A stretch of 64,000 nucleotides of DNA from Candidatus Baltobacteraceae bacterium (GCA_036489885.1 DASXEW010000001.1:806001-870000); one strand, 5' to 3'; shown: positions 39,398-49,187, numbered from the stretch's first letter. The notes: generated by a model from the letters alone, not told the origin. A program made the numbers and translations.

Positions 39398-42300
39398 CTA
39401 CTTCCCGGCTCGGATAAACCTCGTTACGCGAGGAGCAGCACGCCGTACGCTCTGCGTTCCCGAAGAAGCCCCCGAGAATTCGTACGCTCCTACGTCGCAA
39501 ACCGATCCGGCTCCACGGGTGTAGCCGCGTTGGTCGACGTTCGTTCCGTTCTGTCCATTGCACTCGCCGCTTGCGAACGGAATGTGTCCCGTACCCGGGC
39601 TTGACGCCGTATCGGAGAGCGTTTGCGTTGGCCCGCCATTCGCCGCAAGAGCCATCGATATCAGCGGATTCGTGCCGATGAGATCGCCCGTTTGCGGAGT
39701 ATTGGCAGTGCCGCTTCCGAAGTTCGTGCTTTGCTGCACGATGTTGTATCCGGACGAGATGAACTGGTCGAGATTCCACACGTCCGAGCCGCTTGCAGCG
39801 GTACCGCCGGCGAGAATCGTGTTCGCGATATAGACGAACGTCGATCCGGGAGCCTGGTCGGCCGGATCGTTGTTGACGTTTCCGCCATGCCCCGTCGCCA
39901 TGTTCTGCGTGATCGTCGCGTTCGTGAGATCCAGCTCCCCGTTGCCTGCATTTTCGATCCCTCCGCCATCGACGCTCGACGTGTTGTTGAAGATCGTCGA
40001 ATTGACGACGTTCGTGTAGTTGGAGTACGTAAGGATTCCGCCGCCCCCGGTGCCTGCAACCGCTCCGGCGACGCTATTGCCGCTCACCAAGCTTTGCACC
40101 ACGGTCATCGTGTCGTAGTTCCACAATCCGCCGCCGCCGTCGTTTATGTACGCGACAGCGGTCACGCTGTTGCCGCTGACCGTGCTGCTTTCGATGTCGA
40201 CCTCGCCGCAGACGTTCCATATTCCGCCGCCCGCGTTGGTCGCGCTGTTGCCGCTGATGGTTCCGGTAAAGGTTAAGGTGTCGCAGCTATCCTCGTTGCC
40301 GTACGTGAAGCCGCCACCCACGGCGTAGCCACCCGTACCGGAAGCTTCCGCGATGTTCCCGGTGAACGCTACCGCATTTGTCGTCGGGTATCCGGAGAAT
40401 TCGGCGCCGCCGCCATACGCGTAACCGCCGGCGCCGGCGTTCGCTGTGTTGTTCATAAACGTCACGGTGTCGAGCCCGTTCGGCGGACCGGACGCGCCTT
40501 GTGGTTTTCTCACTGCCGCCTGCTGTGCGGCGGCCCAGGCGTGCTTCGTATTCTTCGGCGTTCGAGCCAGAGCGAGAGCTTGCATTCGAGCAAGTGTCGA
40601 GGCTCGATGCGCCTTCATCGACGCAAAGCGCGCTACGCGTCGCGCGAGACGTGCGGCATGCGCCTTTGCAGCGGGCGGCAGAGCGCGTTGTACGGTGGCG
40701 TTAGCATTGCGCGCTTTCGAGCACTGCTCGTCGCAGCAGTCACCGCAGCCCTGATTCTGCGAGTCGCCGGAATAATATTCGAATCCACCGCCAAGCGCGT
40801 TACCCGGATACGTGGCGTTCCCTGTAGCCGTCGCGGTGTTTCCGCTAATCGTAACGTTCGACCAGCTGATCGGCGCGTAGTCTATCTCGAGCCCACCGCC
40901 TTCCGCTTCCGGAGAGTCTTGCGGGTTGCCCGGTATGGACGCCGTCGCCGAATTGGCTGTAAACTGGACGCTTGAAAAGACGACCGTGTCGGACGGGTCA
41001 TCATCATAGACCGCGCCACCGTACGCGTCATCAGCAGCCGCTACCGAGTTGTTCGAGAAGGTGGTTTGCGTCGCGCTCAACGCACCGTCTGAGTAAATCG
41101 CGCCGGCGCTGCTTCCGGCGTATGGAGAAGTGCCTCCGAGTGCCTGGTTGCCGGAGAACATGTCACTTGTAAATGAGATAGCTCCCGAGTCATAGACAGC
41201 GCCGCCGTAAGCGTCGCTTGAATTCGTCGCGGCCGTCCCATCGGCAACGTTGTTCGTAAACGTGTCTGTGGTACTGGTGATGCCGCGGTCATCCCAGATC
41301 GCGCCTCCGGAAGCTTCGTCGCCGCCCTTCGCAATATTATGCGAGAACGTGTTGCCGCTGAACGTCATGGGTTGAGTGCTTGGGCCGCCGTTGTAAATTG
41401 CGCCCCCGATTCCGTCGTCGTTTGAACCAGCGCCGCCTGCGAAATTGCCTGCAGACGCAGTGCTCCCGCCGAACGTCGAGTTCGTGATCGACGGACTGAG
41501 CGAGTCGTAGAAGATTGCGATCGCGCCGCCCGAGCCCGTGAAGCCGCTTGCAGTCTGGCTTCCTGCGACGTTCGCTGTGAACGTCGAGCTATCGACGTTG
41601 AGATTCCAATAGGCGTAGATCGCGCCGCCGGAACAATTGCAGCCGCCAGACGAGAAAGCGGCGTTTCCAGTGAACAGCGTGCGGCTGAACGACGCCCCGG
41701 CGTCGTTGTAATACGCGCCGCCCTGATAGAGCGCCGTGTTGTTCGTGAAGGTCGAGGCTGCAATCGTCGATGGTACTGCTCCTTCGTCGTATACGGCACC
41801 GCCGTAGATTGTGGACGATCCGCCGTTGCCGCTGAAAATAGTGTTCACGATGGCGAGCGATCCGTTGTTTTCAACCGCTCCGCCGGAGCCTTCGGCGGGA
41901 GCAACCCCTCCCGAGAGTGTTACACCATCGATGAAGAGCGAAGAGCCCTGATTGACGCCGAAAATTTGCGAAACTCCGCCGCCGCTGATTGTCACGCCCG
42001 ACGATTCGGATGGCGCGCCCACGCCGGCGCTATTTGGTGCCGAGGCTCCCGGACCGAGAACGATGATGCTTTGACCGCTGAGCGTGATCGGTGTTGAGAC
42101 TGTAATCGACGAGACGCCCGAGAACATCAGCGCAGTGTAGACGCCGGCCGTTGTGCTTGCTTCGGCAACCGCTTCGCGCAAGGTGCATGTTGTGGTGCCG
42201 CCTGCACAGCTATTCGAGGGGCCACTCCCGTCGCCGCTACTCGTGACGGTAAGCAAATTTCCCGCCGTCGCACTCGCAGTATTTGGACCGCTGCTACTGA

Positions 42301-42745
42301 CATTGAACGTTACGGCTGCAGCGTTGAGGGCCGTTCCAGTTCCGTTCGGCCCACTCCACGTGATGATGAGGAAGCTGTCGAGTCCGTAGTTCGCGCCGAT
42401 GGACAAAACGCACGTCAGGTTAGGGCTGCCGCTGCACGATGAGACATTGAAAATCTGCGGCGTTCCGCCGTTGACGCTCACGGTGATCGATTGCGTGCCG
42501 GACGATATCGTCTGCGGCTTGGCAACACTATCGACGACCCGCTTGGCGCTGGACGTGGTCGATGACGAACCCGCAGCCGGGATCGTTAGCGTGAACTGGA
42601 CGTTTCCTTTACCGCTCGCTGCGCCGGAAGGTGAGCCGCCGTTCCCCGAGCTGCCACCGAGAAACGATCGGCCGCCGCCTCCACCGCAGGACGTCAAAGA
42701 GAAGATCGAGGCGAGTATGAAGCCGGCAACGCGAAGACCACGCAT
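39398..42745 (-). CDS. Pmp-like beta-helix lipoprotein 2 (CSLREA, choice-of-anchor Q type)
   Basis: About 1115 residues. The ATG at 42745 is chosen because CGGAGGG precedes it by about 10 nt and the signal peptide starts MRGLRVAGFILASIF; the frame extends to 42772. Lipobox SLTSC, Gly-rich linker, CTLREAVAEAST, then GGAVYD and STFTNN repeats, ending VDQRGYTRGAGSVCDVGAYEF plus a basic tail (RRAAPRVTRFIRAGK). The insert at about residues 660-756 is Ala/Arg/Lys-rich (AAKAHAARLARRVARFASMK) and begins with a four-Cys cluster CGDCCDEQC that the paralogues lack. Downstream terminator shared in type with Pmp1 and Pmp3. Confidence 0.88.
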   Translation of the reverse strand: MRGLRVAGFILASIFSLTSCGGGGGRSFLGGSSGNGGSPSGAASGKGNVQFTLTIPAAGSSSTTSSAKRVVDSVAKPQTISSGTQSITVSVNGGTPQIFNVSSCSGSPNLTCVLSIGANYGLDSFLIITWSGPNGTGTALNAAAVTFNVSSSGPNTASATAGNLLTVTSSGDGSGPSNSCAGGTTTCTLREAVAEASTTAGVYTALMFSGVSSITVSTPITLSGQSIIVLGPGASAPNSAGVGAPSESSGVTISGGGVSQIFGVNQGSSLFIDGVTLSGGVAPAEGSGGAVENNGSLAIVNTIFSGNGGSSTIYGGAVYDEGAVPSTIAASTFTNNTALYQGGAYYNDAGASFSRTLFTGNAAFSSGGCNCSGGAIYAYWNLNVDSSTFTANVAGSQTASGFTGSGGAIAIFYDSLSPSITNSTFGGSTASAGNFAGGAGSNDDGIGGAIYNGGPSTQPMTFSGNTFSHNIAKGGDEASGGAIWDDRGITSTTDTFTNNVADGTAATNSSDAYGGAVYDSGAISFTSDMFSGNQALGGTSPYAGSSAGAIYSDGALSATQTTFSNNSVAAADDAYGGAVYDDDPSDTVVFSSVQFTANSATASIPGNPQDSPEAEGGGLEIDYAPISWSNVTISGNTATATGNATYPGNALGGGFEYYSGDSQNQGCGDCCDEQCSKARNANATVQRALPPAAKAHAARLARRVARFASMKAHRASTLARMQALALARTPKNTKHAWAAAQQAAVRKPQGASGPPNGLDTVTFMNNTANAGAGGYAYGGGAEFSGYPTTNAVAFTGNIAEASGTGGYAVGGGFTYGNEDSCDTLTFTGTISGNSATNAGGGIWNVCGEVDIESSTVSGNSVTAVAYINDGGGGLWNYDTMTVVQSLVSGNSVAGAVAGTGGGGILTYSNYTNVVNSTIFNNTSSVDGGGIENAGNGELDLTNATITQNMATGHGGNVNNDPADQAPGSTFVYIANTILAGGTAASGSDVWNLDQFISSGYNIVQQSTNFGSGTANTPQTGDLIGTNPLISMALAANGGPTQTLSDTASSPGTGHIPFASGECNGQNGTNVDQRGYTRGAGSVCDVGAYEFSGASSGTQSVRRAAPRVTRFIRAGK

Positions 42746-42793
42746 GAAGAAAGGCCCTCCGATTCGCGCCAATCGTTTTAGCGATGCTACAAG

Positions 42794-42803
42794 AATTACT
42801 TAT
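42794..42803 (-). promoter_or_regulatory. Shared upstream motif, copy at Pmp2
   Basis: Plus-strand AATTACTTAT, 49 nt upstream of the ATG at 42745. Same position and near-identical sequence as at the other three array genes. Confidence 0.5.
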
Positions 42804-42835
42804 TGTTGTAGAGGCACCTGGGCGCGAATGAGATC

Positions 42836-42868
42836 AAAAAACCCCACCGATTGCTCGGCGGGGGTTTC
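42836..42868 (-). terminator. Terminator after Pmp3
   Basis: Stem AAACCCCACCG / CGGCGGGGGTTT with loop ATTGCT, one internal mismatch and one bulge; it lies between the Pmp3 stop and the Pmp2 leader. Same CCGATTGCTCGG core as the two terminators at 35961 and 39356. Confidence 0.75.
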
Positions 42869-42877
42869 TGATGTTTG

Positions 42878-45800
42878 CTAGTGGCTTCTCTGCAGGTTCT
42901 TCGAGTTGCGTGAATGCCTGACGATGGCCGCCTGCTGCGTCGTTGCGGTTCCACTGAGCTCGTACGCTCCGACGTCACACATGTTGTTCGCGCCACGCGA
43001 GAACCCGCGTTGGTCGACATTCGTTCCAGAGAACCCGTTGCACTCGCTGCTCGCGAACGGGATGAGCGCCTTGCCGGGACTCGAGCTCGTGTCCGCAATG
43101 GTTGACGTCGGGCCGCCGTTGCTTGCCAATGAGGCGAGCGCAGGACTCTGCCCTATGATGTCGCCCGTTTGCGGAGCGTTGCTCGAACCGCTTCCGTAGT
43201 TCGAACTCTGCTGAACGACGTTGTAACCGTACGAGTAAAACGTGTCGAGGTTCCAGATGTCCGACCCGCTTGCCGACGCGGTGTCACCGGCAATGATACT
43301 GTTCGCAGCATACACGTACGCGGACCCCGACCCGGCATCGTCGTTGCTGATTCCGCCGCCGTTGCCGGTCGCCGTGTTTTGGTAGATCGTTACGTTGACG
43401 AGATCTGTCTCGGCATTGTATGTGTTCTCGATTCCGCCACCGTCGACTGACGACGTGTTTGCCGTAATCGTCGAGTTCGTGATCGTTACATCGCCTTGAT
43501 AGTTCAAGAAGCCGCCGCCTCCCGAGTGTGCAACGGTTCCGGCAACCGAATTGCCGTTGATCGTCGTCTGTCCGATCGCGACGCTTTCGCAGTCGGAGTA
43601 TATTCCGCCGCCGCCGTCGCCGGCGTAGGCGACAGCCGTGACTTTATTACCCGAGACCGTGCTCTGTGTGAGCGTGAACTGGTTGCACACGTTGTAGATG
43701 CCGCCGCCGCCGTTGGTCGCGCTATTGCCGCTGACCGTTCCCGTGAACGACATGCTTGCGCATCCACCGTATGAACCGTTCGAGAAACCACCGCCCGCCG
43801 CATATCCATCAGTGTTGGCAATGGTCGTCGTAGCGGAGTTGCCGCTGAGCGTGGTCGCCGTAATGACCGGCGAGCCCGAGAAGTCGGCGCCGCCGCCGAA
43901 GGCATAGCCTTGGGTACCTGCGGTCGCCGTGTTGCCCGAGAAGCTGGTGTTGCTCATCGCGCTGGCGACCGAGACGATTTGAGCGCGGCGTGTCGAGCCT
44001 GGCGCCGTGCGTCGCGAGTACGCAAGCGATGCGTGCTTCGACTTCTTGTTCATGTGCGCAAGCGTCAGGGCTTGCGTGTGCGTAAAGACGCGCGCCACGT
44101 GTTTCGCCTGTCGCGACGCGTCCTTCGCGTGCCGGGCGACCATAGCCGGCGGGGCACGCCGCGCGATGGAGTCCAGTTCCGCTTCATCGCCATACGCGAA
44201 TTCAAGCCCGCCACCGTAGGCCTCGTTATCGGTGGTCGTGCCGGTGATCGATGCGGTGTTGTTCGTAAACGTGAGGCCGCTGAACGTGATGTAAGCGTAC
44301 TCGACGAATACACCGCCGCCGAATGCCGACCCGCTTTGCGCGGTTGCCGTGTTTCCCGTGAACTTATCGTTCGTGAGTGTAGCGACGCCGTAGTAATCGT
44401 CAACGGCAAGTCCACCGCCGTAAGCCTCGTAAACGCCGCCGTTCGCGGTATTGTTCTGGAACGTGCTGCCCGTGACGGTGATCCCGCCGCCGTAATAGTC
44501 GAAGAGCGCGCCACCATACACGTTTGCCGATCCGTTGAGCGTCCCGAGCGCCTGGTTTCCGGTGAACGTAGCGGTTGTCCATGTGCTCGGTTCATCCGTA
44601 TAGACGGCGCCGCCGTAAGCGTACATTTCGCAACCGGTCATAGCGGCCGTAGCGTCGGCGGTATTGTTCGTGAACGTGTCGCCGGTGCTGCTGACGCCTT
44701 CGTAATCGCTGATGGCGCCACCGGACGCGTCCTCGCCACCCTTGACCGTATTGTTGCTAAAGGTATTGCCGTTGAGCGTTATCGGGTTGTCGCCGTCGTT
44801 GTAAACCGCGCCGCCTTCGCCCTCGGCAGTTGCTCCCGGGCCGCCCGCAAAGTTGCCGGCCGACGCCGAGCTGCCACCAAAGGTCGAAGCTGTGATCGTC
44901 GGGGCGTTATTAGTGTCATCGATGTAAATGGCGCCGCCGTAACCGCTGACGTTGGAAACGCTCGTGCTGCCTGCTACGTTCGCCGTGAACGTCGAGTTGC
45001 TAACGAACAAGTCGTCATCGGCGTAGATCGCGCCGCCGGTTCCGTAGGAGCTGCCGTCGAATGCGACGTTGCCGTTGAAGAGGTCATGGCTTATTGATGC
45101 GCCGGCGTCTTCGTAGATTGCGCCGCCGTAGTATTCGCCTCTGTTGTTTGTGAAGGTGGAATAAACGATGGTCGCGGGCGCAGTGCCTTCGTCATAGACG
45201 GCGCCGCCGTATACTACTCCGGCGCTCCCGTTATTGCTGAAGATCGAGTTGACGATGGCGAGCTGGCCATAGTTTTCGATCGCTCCACCATCGTTATCCG
45301 ACGTAACGCCGCCGGAGACCGTCACGCCGTCGACTAAGAGCGACGAGCCTGAATTAACGTAGAAAATCTGCGAGGTTCCGCCGCCGCTGATGGTCACTCC
45401 CGAGGATGCAGAGGGTGCACCCACGCCGGCGGCGTTCGCCGCCGAGGCTCCCGGGCCGAGAACGATCATGTTTTGACCGCTGAGCGTGATCGGACTCGTG
45501 ACCGTAATGGACGAAACGCCCGAGAACATCAAGGCCGTGAAGACGCCGGACGTCGTGCTCGCCTCCGCGACTGCTTCGCGAAGCGTGCAGGTCGTCGTGC
45601 CGCCGGCACAGCTGTTCGAGGGGCCACTGGTGTCGGCGCTGCTGGTGATCGTAAGCAGGTTTCCGGCGGTCGCGCTGGCCGTGTTCGGGCCGCTCGCGCT
45701 GACGTTGATCGTTACCGCGGCCGCGTTGAGAGCCGTTCCTGTTCCGTTCGGGCCGCTCCACGTGAGAATGAGGAAGCTATCGGCACCGTAGGTCGCGCCG

Positions 45801-46177
45801 ACCGAGAGTTGGCACGTCAGGTTCGGGCTTCCCGAACACGACGTGACATTGAAGATCTGAGGCGTGCCGCCGTTAACGCTTACAGTGATCGACTGCGTGC
45901 CGGAGGAAATCGTCTGCGGCGAGGCGCCCTGCGGCTTGCGAACGGCGCTTGCGCTCACGATTCGATTGGTGCTCGAGGTCGTCGATGTAGTCGGACCCGG
46001 AATTGTCAAGGAAACCTTAACGCTTGTGTTCCCGCTTAGCGGGCTCGTAGGTGCGCCTCCGCCGGACCCGCTCGAGCCGGCGCCGCCGAGGAACGATGAA
46101 CCGCCCCCGCCGCCGCATGACGTTAACGCGAAAAATGAGGCAAAAGCGAGACTGACAATACGAAATCCACGGATCAA
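42878..46177 (-). CDS. Pmp-like beta-helix lipoprotein 3 (CSLREA, choice-of-anchor Q type)
   Basis: About 1099 residues from TTG 46177, which follows TCGGAGGG by 8-9 nt; the open frame runs to 46201. Signal peptide with lipobox ALTSC and Gly run, linker, CTLREAVAEAST, beta-helix repeats (GGAVYDEGTAPATIVYSTF, GGAIYADDDLFVSNSTFTAN), C-terminal VDQRGFSRGANNMCDVGAYEL. The insert at about residues 667-741 is rich in Ala, Arg, His and Lys (MVARHAKDASRQAKHVARVF, HMNKKSKHASLAYSRRTAPG). Together with Pmp2 it is the most similar pair, so recent tandem duplication is likely. Confidence 0.88.
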   Translation of the reverse strand: MIRGFRIVSLAFASFFALTSCGGGGGSSFLGGAGSSGSGGGAPTSPLSGNTSVKVSLTIPGPTTSTTSSTNRIVSASAVRKPQGASPQTISSGTQSITVSVNGGTPQIFNVTSCSGSPNLTCQLSVGATYGADSFLILTWSGPNGTGTALNAAAVTINVSASGPNTASATAGNLLTITSSADTSGPSNSCAGGTTTCTLREAVAEASTTSGVFTALMFSGVSSITVTSPITLSGQNMIVLGPGASAANAAGVGAPSASSGVTISGGGTSQIFYVNSGSSLLVDGVTVSGGVTSDNDGGAIENYGQLAIVNSIFSNNGSAGVVYGGAVYDEGTAPATIVYSTFTNNRGEYYGGAIYEDAGASISHDLFNGNVAFDGSSYGTGGAIYADDDLFVSNSTFTANVAGSTSVSNVSGYGGAIYIDDTNNAPTITASTFGGSSASAGNFAGGPGATAEGEGGAVYNDGDNPITLNGNTFSNNTVKGGEDASGGAISDYEGVSSTGDTFTNNTADATAAMTGCEMYAYGGAVYTDEPSTWTTATFTGNQALGTLNGSANVYGGALFDYYGGGITVTGSTFQNNTANGGVYEAYGGGLAVDDYYGVATLTNDKFTGNTATAQSGSAFGGGVFVEYAYITFSGLTFTNNTASITGTTTDNEAYGGGLEFAYGDEAELDSIARRAPPAMVARHAKDASRQAKHVARVFTHTQALTLAHMNKKSKHASLAYSRRTAPGSTRRAQIVSVASAMSNTSFSGNTATAGTQGYAFGGGADFSGSPVITATTLSGNSATTTIANTDGYAAGGGFSNGSYGGCASMSFTGTVSGNSATNGGGGIYNVCNQFTLTQSTVSGNKVTAVAYAGDGGGGIYSDCESVAIGQTTINGNSVAGTVAHSGGGGFLNYQGDVTITNSTITANTSSVDGGGIENTYNAETDLVNVTIYQNTATGNGGGISNDDAGSGSAYVYAANSIIAGDTASASGSDIWNLDTFYSYGYNVVQQSSNYGSGSSNAPQTGDIIGQSPALASLASNGGPTSTIADTSSSPGKALIPFASSECNGFSGTNVDQRGFSRGANNMCDVGAYELSGTATTQQAAIVRHSRNSKNLQRSH

Positions 46178-46222
46178 GAGAAAGCCCTCCGACAACCCCA
46201 ACCGCTTACACGGCCGTCCGCG

Positions 46223-46232
46223 GATTACTTGT
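46223..46232 (-). promoter_or_regulatory. Shared upstream motif, copy at Pmp3
   Basis: Plus-strand GATTACTTGT, 46 nt upstream of the TTG at 46177. Belongs to the set of four described for the array. Confidence 0.5.
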
Positions 46233-46284
46233 TATTGCTTGGACACACCTTGAGCGTGAACCGGATCACACCCCAGCTTTACGT

Positions 46285-49128
46285 TTAAGGCGAAGCTCCG
46301 CTGAATTCGTAAGCGCCGACGTCGCAAACGCCACCCGAACCACGGCTGAAACCGCGTTGATCGACGTTTGTTCCCGTGGCTCCGTTACATAGCCCGCTCG
46401 CAAATGGGATATGTCCCTTTCCGGGGCTGCCGGCGCTATCCGCGAGCGTCGGTGTTGGGCCGCCATTCTGGGCAAGGCTCGACGCAAGGCCGGGACTCTG
46501 GCCGATGAGATCTCCCAGTTGCGGCGCGTTGCTCGTGCCGCTGCCGTAATTCGAGCTTTGCTGAACGAGATTGTAACCGAGCGACGTGAACGTATCGAGA
46601 TTCCATATGTCGGCGCCGCTCGGTGCCGTACCGCCGGCAGCCAACGAGTTTTGCACGGAAATCACGTTGCTTCCGTCGCCGTCGGCATTGTAGATGTTGC
46701 CGCCGGCGCTCGTCGCGGTGTTTTGATAAGCGGTCCCGTTCGTAATCGCGATCGTGCTTCCAGCGCCGGCATAGCTGTTCATCATGCCGCCGCCGAAGTT
46801 GTTCGACGTGTTCGCAAATAGCGTCGAGTTCAGGATCGTCGTTGTTGCCGTCGCGGTGCCGCCGACGGCAAAGATTCCACCGCCGCCGGTACTAGAGCTT
46901 GAGACGCTATTGAATGCGATCGTGCTCCCACTGACGTTCAGAACGGACGAGCCGTTCGCGAGGCCACCGCCGCCGAAGCCGACATTATTGGCGCCGCTCA
47001 GCGAGTTGCCGGCTATCGTGCTGTTCGTGACGGCTAAGTTTCCGGCATACACGGTCGCGCAGATGCTGTAGGCTGCGCCGCTGAATCCGACGACGACTCC
47101 GCCGCCGCGCGTAATCGCGGAGTTTCCGGCAGCTTGCGAACCAATCGTGCTGTTATCGATCGTCACGACGCCGCTGAAGATATCGACCCCGCCGCCGTCA
47201 CCATAGAGGCCCGTTCCCGTCACGGAGTTCGATGTAATCGTTGCGTTCGAAATTGTGAATGGTGGAACGTAGCCGTTCTGCGCTTCGATGTCGATGGCGC
47301 CACCGGCTGCGCCGTATGTCACGCTCGGGCCGGCCGTGTTCGACGCGAACGTTCCGCTGATCGACGAGTCTTGTGCGAACGTCATCGGCCGCCGGGTTCC
47401 GGCGGACCGCCGTATCGTGCTTGAACGCATCGTAGATTGCGTAACCATGTGATGCAACGCGAGAGCAGCGCGTCCGCCGCCCTTTTGGTTTGAGGCCGGC
47501 GCGGGTCCACGCGCAATCGAAGCCGTGTCATAGATGCATGGGAATGCGTTGTAGGAGATCGCTCCTCCAAAGGCGCCGCCGTCGCTCGAGTCGGTCGTTT
47601 TTACGACGTTGCCGGTGAATGTGCTACCGGCACCGATCAAAATGTAGCCGGCGGTCTCGACGTCATCGATGGCGCCGCCAGAGGCGCTATACCCGCCGGT
47701 TGCGCTGTTTCCGGTGAACGTGTTCGGACCGGTTAATGCAACATTGTCGTCGGTGTCGTCGACGAAGAGCGCCCCACCAAGAGAATACCCCCCACTCGGC
47801 GTCGTTGCGGTATTGGCGACGAATGAATTGCCGCCTATTCCACCGTCTGTCAGCGTGCCGCCATTTTGACCGAAGTATTCGATCGCGCCGCCGCCGGCTT
47901 CGTATTCCGCGCTTGTGCTATTTCCGGCTCCGGACTTGCCGAATGTATCGTTCATAATGGTCATCGACGGCGTGTCGGAGTTGTCCTCAATCGCCCCGGC
48001 GGCAGCGTAACCTTGCGGGGCGCTCGCGCTGTTCGAGTAGAACTGCGAATTCGTGACGGTTAGTCCGGCCGTCGTCGCGCGGTCTTCGGCAATCGCGCCG
48101 CCGTATGCGGATCCGTTCGAAGCGTTCTGCGTGACGGAGTTACCCGTGAAGGTCGAAGAGTCGATCGTCGCCTGGACCCATGATTGGATTGCTCCGCCCT
48201 CGGCAACAGGACCCGGCGTGGACTTCGTCACGCTGTTGTTCGTGAATGTCGAGCCGGTGACGACGAGGCTGCCGCTTTCCGCCAAAATTGCGCCGCCGCC
48301 GACGATCGCCGAGTTGTTGGAAAAGGTCGAGCTGAAGATTGAAAGAGTTCCGTCGCTGACGATCGCGCCGCCTTGCGTGGTCGATACGCCCTGCGTAAGC
48401 GTCAAACCGTAGAAGACGGCGTTCATGCCGCTACTGACGGTGAAGAGTGAGGTCGCGCCGCCGCCGCTGATCGAAAGGCTCGATGCACCCGGGCCGATGA
48501 TCGCAACATTCTGGGCGATCGCAATCGGCGATGCGAGCGTGATCGTTCCGGTCACGCCTTGAAACAGCACTGCCGTCGTAACGCCGGAAGCCGCGCTTGT
48601 AATTGCTGCACGCAACGATCCCGCTCCGCTGTCGGCGTTTGTCGTCACGAAGACTGCAGTTCCGGCGGTCGTGCTGAAACTGTTGGGCCCACTCGACGTA
48701 ACGTTGAGTGTTTCAGCGGCGGCGTCGAGGATAGTTCCGCTGCCGTTCGTTCCGCTGTACATCAAGATCAGGAACGTATCCAGGCCATACGATACGCCGA
48801 CGGTAAACGTACAGGTCGTTACTCCATTGTTGGACGTGCACGCGCTGCCCGAAACGTCAAAGATTTGCGCGGTACCGCCGTTTACCGAGACGGTCACCGA
48901 TTGTGTGGATGACGAAATCGTCTTTGGTCTGCGCGCAATGCCGGACGAGGACGCGCCCGCAGCGGGGATCACGAGCGTTACGCCGATGTTCCGTTTTCCG
49001 TTCGCGGGCGTAGATCCGGAGCCGGATCCCCCGGCGCCAAGAGCATTGTGCAGCAACGCTCCCCCGCCGCCACCGCACGAAGACAAAGCAAAAAATCCCA
49101 ACGCGCTAAGAGCGAGCAACCGCCGCAT
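46285..49128 (-). CDS. Pmp-like beta-helix lipoprotein 4 (divergent paralogue)
   Basis: About 947 residues from ATG 49128, chosen because GAGGAG lies 6 nt upstream; two earlier in-frame ATGs (49134, 49146) exist. Signal peptide MRRLLALSALGFFALSSC ends in a lipobox. In place of CTLREAVAEA it has the related GAGSLRAAITSAASG. Repeats of GGAI and STFTNN type follow. The basic insert is shorter (about residues 532-582; GGGRAALALHHMVTQSTMRS, TIRRSAGTRR). The C-terminus VDQRGFSRGSGGVCDVGAYEF ends almost immediately. No ATTGCT-type terminator follows; the 46201-46284 gap instead holds the Pmp3 leader. Confidence 0.88.
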   Translation of the reverse strand: MRRLLALSALGFFALSSCGGGGGALLHNALGAGGSGSGSTPANGKRNIGVTLVIPAAGASSSGIARRPKTISSSTQSVTVSVNGGTAQIFDVSGSACTSNNGVTTCTFTVGVSYGLDTFLILMYSGTNGSGTILDAAAETLNVTSSGPNSFSTTAGTAVFVTTNADSGAGSLRAAITSAASGVTTAVLFQGVTGTITLASPIAIAQNVAIIGPGASSLSISGGGATSLFTVSSGMNAVFYGLTLTQGVSTTQGGAIVSDGTLSIFSSTFSNNSAIVGGGAILAESGSLVVTGSTFTNNSVTKSTPGPVAEGGAIQSWVQATIDSSTFTGNSVTQNASNGSAYGGAIAEDRATTAGLTVTNSQFYSNSASAPQGYAAAGAIEDNSDTPSMTIMNDTFGKSGAGNSTSAEYEAGGGAIEYFGQNGGTLTDGGIGGNSFVANTATTPSGGYSLGGALFVDDTDDNVALTGPNTFTGNSATGGYSASGGAIDDVETAGYILIGAGSTFTGNVVKTTDSSDGGAFGGAISYNAFPCIYDTASIARGPAPASNQKGGGRAALALHHMVTQSTMRSSTIRRSAGTRRPMTFAQDSSISGTFASNTAGPSVTYGAAGGAIDIEAQNGYVPPFTISNATITSNSVTGTGLYGDGGGVDIFSGVVTIDNSTIGSQAAGNSAITRGGGVVVGFSGAAYSICATVYAGNLAVTNSTIAGNSLSGANNVGFGGGGLANGSSVLNVSGSTIAFNSVSSSSTGGGGIFAVGGTATATTTILNSTLFANTSNNFGGGMMNSYAGAGSTIAITNGTAYQNTATSAGGNIYNADGDGSNVISVQNSLAAGGTAPSGADIWNLDTFTSLGYNLVQQSSNYGSGTSNAPQLGDLIGQSPGLASSLAQNGGPTPTLADSAGSPGKGHIPFASGLCNGATGTNVDQRGFSRGSGGVCDVGAYEFSGASP

Positions 49129-49172
49129 CGTCATCTCCTCAGACAAGCGTGCTGTTTAATGCCCGGCGGACC

Positions 49173-49182
49173 GATTACCTGT
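49173..49182 (-). promoter_or_regulatory. Shared upstream motif, copy at Pmp4
   Basis: Plus-strand GATTACCTGT, 45 nt upstream of ATG 49128 and within the gap after the RsbW-like gene, suggesting Pmp4 has its own promoter. Confidence 0.45.
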
Positions 49183-49187
49183 GGCTA

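Noticed and set aside
36000-49100. CRISPR or satellite DNA in the repeat-rich region
   Set aside because: The repetition is at the protein level (beta-helix coils) with variable spacing. There are no identical direct repeats with uniform spacers and no cas genes.
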